Part shown: one piece after another, positions 5,447 to 8,939 of the stretch
How the letters are laid out: each line of letters begins with the position of its first letter
Numbering within the stretch: position 1 is the first letter of the stretch
Source: an uncultured Clostridium sp.
GTDB taxonomy: Bacteria > Bacillota_A > Clostridia > TANB77 > CAG-508
Length of the DNA stretch: 8,939 nucleotides
Direction of reading: 5' to 3'
Assembly: GCA_951800935.1 (NCBI GenBank)
Contig: CATOLW010000035.1
Span: 1 to 8,939 of the forward strand
Notes under the pieces: model-generated
What the model was told of the DNA's origin: nothing
Databases searched by the model: none
What the model saw: only the letters and a program-made list of their open reading frames with translations
Made by a program: the position numbers and the translations under genes

Positions 5447-6328
5447 ATGGAACAAACCGATAGAATGATAAAATTTTTAGCCTATAATGGAAAAATATCA
5501 GTCATATGTGCCAATACTAGTAATTTAGTAGAAAAGGCAAGGAAAACACACGATTTAAGTCCAGTAGCGACAGCAGCCTTTGGAAGAATGTTAACCATAA
5601 CTGCTATCATGGGAGTAGAAATGAAAGGGATAAAGGACAAATTAACAGTGCAAATCAAAGGAAATGGGCCACTTGAAATGATGGTAGCAACTACCAATAA
5701 TTTTCCAAGAGTAAAAGGATATGTTGCAAATCCTGGAGTAGACATACCTTTAAATGAATTTGGAAAATTAGATGTAGGAGGAGCGGTTGGATATGAAGGG
5801 TACATTAATGTTATTAAAGATATTGGTCTAAAAGAACCATATATAGGAATAGCACCTTTAACTTCAGGAGAAATAGCAGATGATTTTGCTAATTACTTTG
5901 TCAATTCAGAACAAAGAAATTCAGCAGTAGCTCTTGGTGTATTAGTAGATAAAAATGGCGTAAAATCAGCAGGAGGATATTTAATCAATCCAATGCCAGA
6001 TGCAAAAGAAGAAGAAATTTCAAAAGTAGAGCAAGCAATTTTTAAAGCAGGTGCTATATCAAAAATGTTAGACGAAAAACTAACTTTGCAAGAGATTGCT
6101 AAAAAAATAACAGGAGATGAAGAAGTACAAGTTATAGAAGAAAATATCACACCAATTTATCAATGTGATTGTTCAAAAGAACATATGGAAGAAGCTTTGG
6201 CAAGTATTGGAAAAGAAGAATTGCAAAACATAATTCAAACAGATAAAAAAGCAGAGATTGTATGTCATTTTTGCAATAAAAAATATGAATTTAGTCAAAA
6301 AGAACTAGAAAATATAGTAAATAAATAA
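5447..6328 (+). CDS. hslO: Redox-regulated molecular chaperone Hsp33
   Basis: Hsp33, 293 residues, is a cytosolic holdase chaperone switched on by oxidative unfolding. Under reducing conditions its C-terminal cysteines bind zinc; oxidants such as hypochlorite, or peroxide with heat, release the zinc and expose client-binding surfaces. The sequence shows the family N-terminus (DRMIKFLAYNGKISV), the core with LTVQIKGNGPLEMMVA (66-81), YVANPGVDIPLN (92-103) and GEIADDFANYFVNSEQ (141-156), and the zinc switch CxC-x30-CxxC at Cys240, Cys242, Cys273 and Cys276. All four ligands are present and the length is normal. AGGAGA (5434-5439) precedes the ATG by 7 bases. It is first in a probable operon; the glycosyltransferase starts 12 bases after its stop. 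It lies directly after the rubredoxin-fused gene, in a separate transcription unit. Confidence 0.97.
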   Translation: MEQTDRMIKFLAYNGKISVICANTSNLVEKARKTHDLSPVATAAFGRMLTITAIMGVEMKGIKDKLTVQIKGNGPLEMMVATTNNFPRVKGYVANPGVDIPLNEFGKLDVGGAVGYEGYINVIKDIGLKEPYIGIAPLTSGEIADDFANYFVNSEQRNSAVALGVLVDKNGVKSAGGYLINPMPDAKEEEISKVEQAIFKAGAISKMLDEKLTLQEIAKKITGDEEVQVIEENITPIYQCDCSKEHMEEALASIGKEELQNIIQTDKKAEIVCHFCNKKYEFSQKELENIVNK

Positions 6329-6340
6329 GGAGTAAAAGAT

Positions 6341-7504
6341 ATGAAAGTAACATTCTATTCTAACTTTTTAACCCATCATCAATTACCGTTTTGTTTAGAA
6401 ATGCAAAAGCAATTAGGAGATGACTTTAAATTTGTTTCTACTGTGAAGATATTTGATTGGAGACTAGATTTAGGATTTGAAGATTTAGATTCTCAATATA
6501 ATTTCGTAATAAAAGCTTATGAAAACCAAGAGGAATATGATAAAGCTTTAGAATTAGCCTTATCAAGCGATGTTGTTATCATAGGATCTACCACAGATGA
6601 CTGTATTAAGGAAAGATTAAAACAAGACAAATTAACCTTTCGCTATCGAGCTAGAATTTTTTTATTTATAGATGGATTTTTTAAAACAGTATTCAATAAA
6701 GAAAAAATGAAATTATTTTACAATAGACATATTAAATATCGAAAGAATGAAAACTTACATTTATTATGTGCTAATAGCTATGGGGCAAATGATTTTAACT
6801 TATTAAAGCTATATTCAGATAAAATATATAAATGGGAATATTTTCCTAAAACAAATTATTATGATATCGATGAACTTATCAAGAAAAAGGAAGAAAATGA
6901 AACAATAGAAATTATTTGGGTAGCAAGATTTATCAAATGGAAACATCCTGAAATAGTAGTTAAATTAGCTAAGAATTTGAAAAGACAAGGATATAACTTT
7001 CATATAAAAATGTTAGGAACAGGAAAACTAGAAAGCAAAATAAAAAATGAAATTAAGAAAAAAAGCTTAGAAGATGTAGTAGAGGTAGTAGGAAAAGTAC
7101 CAAGTGATAAAGTAAAATGTTATATGGAACAAGCCAATATCTTTATTGGAACAAGTGATAGTAAAGAAGGTTGGGGAGCAGTTATAAATGAATCCATGAA
7201 TGCTGGATGTGCTATTGTGGCTAATCAAAGAATGGGTTCAGTTCCTTTTTTAATCAAACACAATGAAAATGGAATGATGTATAATCATTATAAAGAACTA
7301 GAAGAACAAGTAAAAAATATAATTAGTGATCAAGAATTAAGAGATAAATTAGCAAAAAATGCTTATCAAGAAATAACAACCAAATGGACAAGTGAAGTTG
7401 CTACTAAAAATTTATTACAACTATTTAAAGATGTAATGGAAGGAAATGAAAATACCATAAAAGAAGGACCAGCAAGTAAGGCAACTAACTATAGAAGAAG
7501 TTGA
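6341..7504 (+). CDS. Family 4 glycosyltransferase (GT-B fold)
   Basis: This 387-residue protein is a predicted cytosolic or membrane-associated retaining glycosyltransferase with two Rossmann-like domains. The N-terminal acceptor domain (about 1-180) starts MKVTFYSNFLTHHQLPF. The C-terminal donor domain (about 188-365) has IIWVARFIKWKHPE (191-204), MLGTGKLE (224-231) and the nucleotide-sugar motif E-x7-E at Glu276 and Glu284 within KEGWGAVINES. A following AGCAIVANQRMGSVPFLI segment is also typical. Donor sugar and acceptor cannot be read from sequence. AAGGAG (6327-6332), overlapping the hslO stop, is 8 bases before the ATG, so it is probably co-transcribed with hslO. With the nearby WecA-like enzyme and the flippase-like gene at 8778 it could take part in making an envelope polysaccharide or teichoic acid, but that is inference. 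It ends in TGA at 7502-7504. Confidence 0.88.
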   Translation: MKVTFYSNFLTHHQLPFCLEMQKQLGDDFKFVSTVKIFDWRLDLGFEDLDSQYNFVIKAYENQEEYDKALELALSSDVVIIGSTTDDCIKERLKQDKLTFRYRARIFLFIDGFFKTVFNKEKMKLFYNRHIKYRKNENLHLLCANSYGANDFNLLKLYSDKIYKWEYFPKTNYYDIDELIKKKEENETIEIIWVARFIKWKHPEIVVKLAKNLKRQGYNFHIKMLGTGKLESKIKNEIKKKSLEDVVEVVGKVPSDKVKCYMEQANIFIGTSDSKEGWGAVINESMNAGCAIVANQRMGSVPFLIKHNENGMMYNHYKELEEQVKNIISDQELRDKLAKNAYQEITTKWTSEVATKNLLQLFKDVMEGNENTIKEGPASKATNYRRS

Positions 7505-7566
7505 CAAAAGAAGAAAAAAGTCATATACTGAGTAAGAAAAATAGAAGAAAGAAAAGGAGAAATAAA

Positions 7567-8490
7567 ATGGAAAATAAAGTTTTAATTTTTGGACATAAAA
7601 ATCCAGATACTGATTCAATTTGCTCTAGCATGGTACATGAAATATTGGATAAAAAAAATGGATGGGAAACAAAAGCAGTAAGACTAGGAAATGTTAATAA
7701 AGAGACACAATATGTATTAGATTATTTAGGATTAGAAGCACCAGAATTAATCGAAAAAGTAGAAGAGGGACAAGAAGTACTATTAGTAGATCATGCAAAC
7801 TTTGACCAAAGTGTAGAAGGAATTGAAAAAGCTAGAATATTAGGAGTAACAGACCATCATAACGTAGGTAATTTTAGAACATCTGATCCATTATATTATT
7901 TGGCAAAACCATATGGATGTACAGCGACAATTCTTTTTGAAGAATTTAAAAGATTAGGACATACCATTGAAAAAACAGAAGCTGTTTTAATGGCAAGTGC
8001 TATTATATCAGATACCTTATTATTAAAATCTCCAACAACGACTAAATATGATAAAAAAGCATTAGAAGAATTAGAACCAATAGCTAACATCGAAATCAAC
8101 AAATATGGATTAGAAATGCTAAAAGCAGGAACGAATTTAGATGACTTTTCAGCAAAAGAATTAATTAATATAGATAGCAAAGAGTTTACAAAAGAAGGAA
8201 CCAAATTTGAAATTGCACAAGTAAATACTGTTAGTATAGAAGATATATTAAAAAGAGAAGATGAGTTAAAAGAAGAAATCAATAAAACCATCGAAGAAAA
8301 AGGATTAAGCTTATTTGTATTAGCTATTACAGATATTTTAAATAGTAATTCAGAGATTATAGCTTTAGGAGAAAAAACAGGAGTAATTAAAGTTGCTTTT
8401 GGAAAAGAATTAGAAAATGATAAAGCCTTATTAAAAGGAGTTGTTTCAAGAAAAAAACAATTATTACCTGATATTGATAAGAATATCTAA
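7567..8490 (+). CDS. ppaC: Manganese-dependent inorganic pyrophosphatase (family II, DHH)
   Basis: A 307-residue family II pyrophosphatase that hydrolyses PPi to phosphate in the cytosol, pulling forward biosynthetic reactions such as nucleotide-sugar synthesis, tRNA charging and DNA/RNA synthesis. The metal ligands are all in place: GHKNPDTDS (His10, Asp14, Asp16), VDHAN (Asp75), the DHH motif TDHHN (Asp96-His97-His98) and ISDT (Asp149). The C-terminal substrate-binding SRKKQ is at 294-298. No regulatory CBS insert is present, so this is the short unregulated form. I chose ATG 7567 because AGGAG (7555-7559) is 7 bases upstream and GHKNPDTDS then falls at its normal position. An in-frame TTG at 7501 overlapping the previous stop would add 22 mostly Lys/Arg residues. 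It is probably the last gene of the hslO operon, with a terminator 80 bases downstream. Confidence 0.97.
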   Translation: MENKVLIFGHKNPDTDSICSSMVHEILDKKNGWETKAVRLGNVNKETQYVLDYLGLEAPELIEKVEEGQEVLLVDHANFDQSVEGIEKARILGVTDHHNVGNFRTSDPLYYLAKPYGCTATILFEEFKRLGHTIEKTEAVLMASAIISDTLLLKSPTTTKYDKKALEELEPIANIEINKYGLEMLKAGTNLDDFSAKELINIDSKEFTKEGTKFEIAQVNTVSIEDILKREDELKEEINKTIEEKGLSLFVLAITDILNSNSEIIALGEKTGVIKVAFGKELENDKALLKGVVSRKKQLLPDIDKNI

Positions 8491-8501
8491 TTATTGTTTT
8501 T

Positions 8502-8648
8502 GGGTGATTTTGGGGACGGAGGAAAAAATCATGATACAAAAATTTGGGATGTGATTAAAAATATCTTTCGAAGACTAACAAAGACAAAAAGTTAGTCTTT
8601 TTTTGTTTTAGAATATCATGATTTTTTCCTCCGTCCCCAAAATCATCC
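8502..8648. repeat. REP-like long palindromic element enclosing the ppaC terminator
   Basis: Two perfectly complementary 32-bp arms (8505-8536 and 8614-8645) are separated by 77 bases; pairing continues for two more bases outside after one mismatch. Each arm is itself a foldback: TGATTTT and AAAATCA flank a G-rich loop containing GGGGACGGAGG. Such stem-loops in inverted pairs resemble REP/REPIN elements moved by IS200-like (Y1) transposases, although no transposase is in the window. The arms are clearly more GC-rich than the surrounding sequence, suggesting an inserted element. The ppaC terminator lies in the 77-base centre. Confidence 0.75.
8571..8604 (+). terminator. Terminator of the hslO-ppaC operon
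   Basis: AAGACTAAC (8571-8579) and GTTAGTCTT (8591-8599) form a perfect 9-bp stem with an 11-base loop, followed by five more T's (8600-8604). It is a standard intrinsic terminator, nested inside the larger palindrome at 8502-8648. Confidence 0.85.
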
Positions 8649-8686
8649 TGAAGTCTTTAAACAAATGGCGTTTTTTTTTGAAAGTA

Positions 8687-8715
8687 TTGATTATTTTAGT
8701 AATTAAATCTATAAT
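8687..8715 (+). promoter_or_regulatory. Promoter of the flippase-like gene
   Basis: TTGATT (8687-8692), a 17-base spacer and a perfect TATAAT (8710-8715) form a strong sigma-A promoter. Transcription should start near 8722, giving a leader of about 55 bases before the ATG at 8778. Confidence 0.75.
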
Positions 8716-8777
8716 AAGAAAGTAAAATGAATAAAGGGGAAAATAAAAATAAACAAAAGGAAAGGACGAAGGCTAGT

Positions 8778-8939
8778 ATGCAAAAAGAACGAGTAAATCA
8801 AGGGTCATCTAAAAAAGAGACTTTTATGCAAGGCGTTATTACCTTAATCTTTTCACAAGTATTGATTAAATTATTAGGACTAATTTATACATTGTATTTA
8901 ACAAACCGCGAAGGGTTTGGAGATAAGGGAAATGGAATT
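8778..8939 (+). CDS. MurJ/SpoVB-like polysaccharide flippase (3'-truncated)
   Basis: The first 54 codons of a gene cut by the window end. After a polar start, KKETFMQGVITLIFSQVLIKLLGLIYTLYL matches the first membrane helix of the MOP-superfamily lipid-linked oligosaccharide transporters (SpoVB, MurJ, polysaccharide biosynthesis proteins), which typically begin with a K..F..G..IL..S....K..G..Y pattern. The following TNREGFGDKGNGI corresponds to their G..G.G. loop. These proteins move lipid-linked sugars across the membrane for peptidoglycan or other envelope polymers. Start choice: GAAGG (8768-8772) lies 5 bases before ATG 8778. An in-frame ATG at 8727 would add 17 Lys/Asn-rich residues and sit only about 5 bases from the predicted transcription start, so it is less likely. 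Which branch of the superfamily this is cannot be told from 54 residues. Confidence 0.75.
   Translation, partial: MQKERVNQGSSKKETFMQGVITLIFSQVLIKLLGLIYTLYLTNREGFGDKGNGI

Noticed and set aside
7501..7566. TTG start at 7501 giving a longer PpaC
   Set aside because: It would add a Lys/Arg-rich 22-residue tail before a family start that fits exactly at ATG 7567 with AGGAG upstream.
8660..8679. Possible second terminator (AAAC/GTTT before a T-run) upstream of the flippase promoter
   Set aside because: The stem is only 4 bp; the T-run alone is not enough.

Overview
The window looks like chromosome of an AT-rich, low-GC Gram-positive bacterium (Bacillota, most likely an anaerobic gut-type Clostridia). 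The signs are AGGAGG-type ribosome binding sites before nearly every gene, several near-consensus sigma-A promoters (TTGACA/TAAAAT type, 17-bp spacers), a family II (DHH) pyrophosphatase, a GatCAB amidotransferase and a rubredoxin domain. TGA is used as a stop (gatA and the glycosyltransferase), so this is code 11, not a mycoplasma code. No phage, plasmid or CRISPR sequence is visible.

Layout. (1) 1-2463: the 3' part of gatA and all of gatB, two subunits of Asp-tRNA(Asn)/Glu-tRNA(Gln) amidotransferase, closed by a 13-bp hairpin. (2) 2464-2804: no intact gene. It holds a strong-looking promoter, a 3' remnant of a DUF2442-type gene, a two-way terminator and a small inverted repeat. (3) 2805-3566, minus strand: a small two-helix membrane protein and rpsT (ribosomal protein bS20) with its own promoter and terminator. 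(4) 3586-5368: rpiB (ribose-5-phosphate isomerase B, apparently starting at ATT) and a WecA/TagO-like membrane sugar-phosphate transferase. The latter is split by a one-base frameshift and carries a complete rubredoxin domain fused to its C-terminus. (5) 5392-8648: a probable operon of hslO (Hsp33), a family-4 glycosyltransferase and ppaC (Mn-dependent pyrophosphatase). It ends in a terminator nested inside a 147-bp palindromic repeat with 32-bp perfect arms. (6) 8687-8939: a promoter and the N-terminus of a MurJ/SpoVB-like polysaccharide flippase, cut by the window edge.

Most genes are housekeeping. The WecA-like enzyme, the glycosyltransferase and the flippase-like gene share a cell-envelope glycan theme. 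The rubredoxin fusion beside the redox-switched chaperone Hsp33 suggests a redox or oxygen-stress link, which is inference. The most unusual items are the rubredoxin fusion, the frameshift at CTT-CGG in the same gene, the ATT start of rpiB, and the REP-like palindrome around the ppaC terminator.
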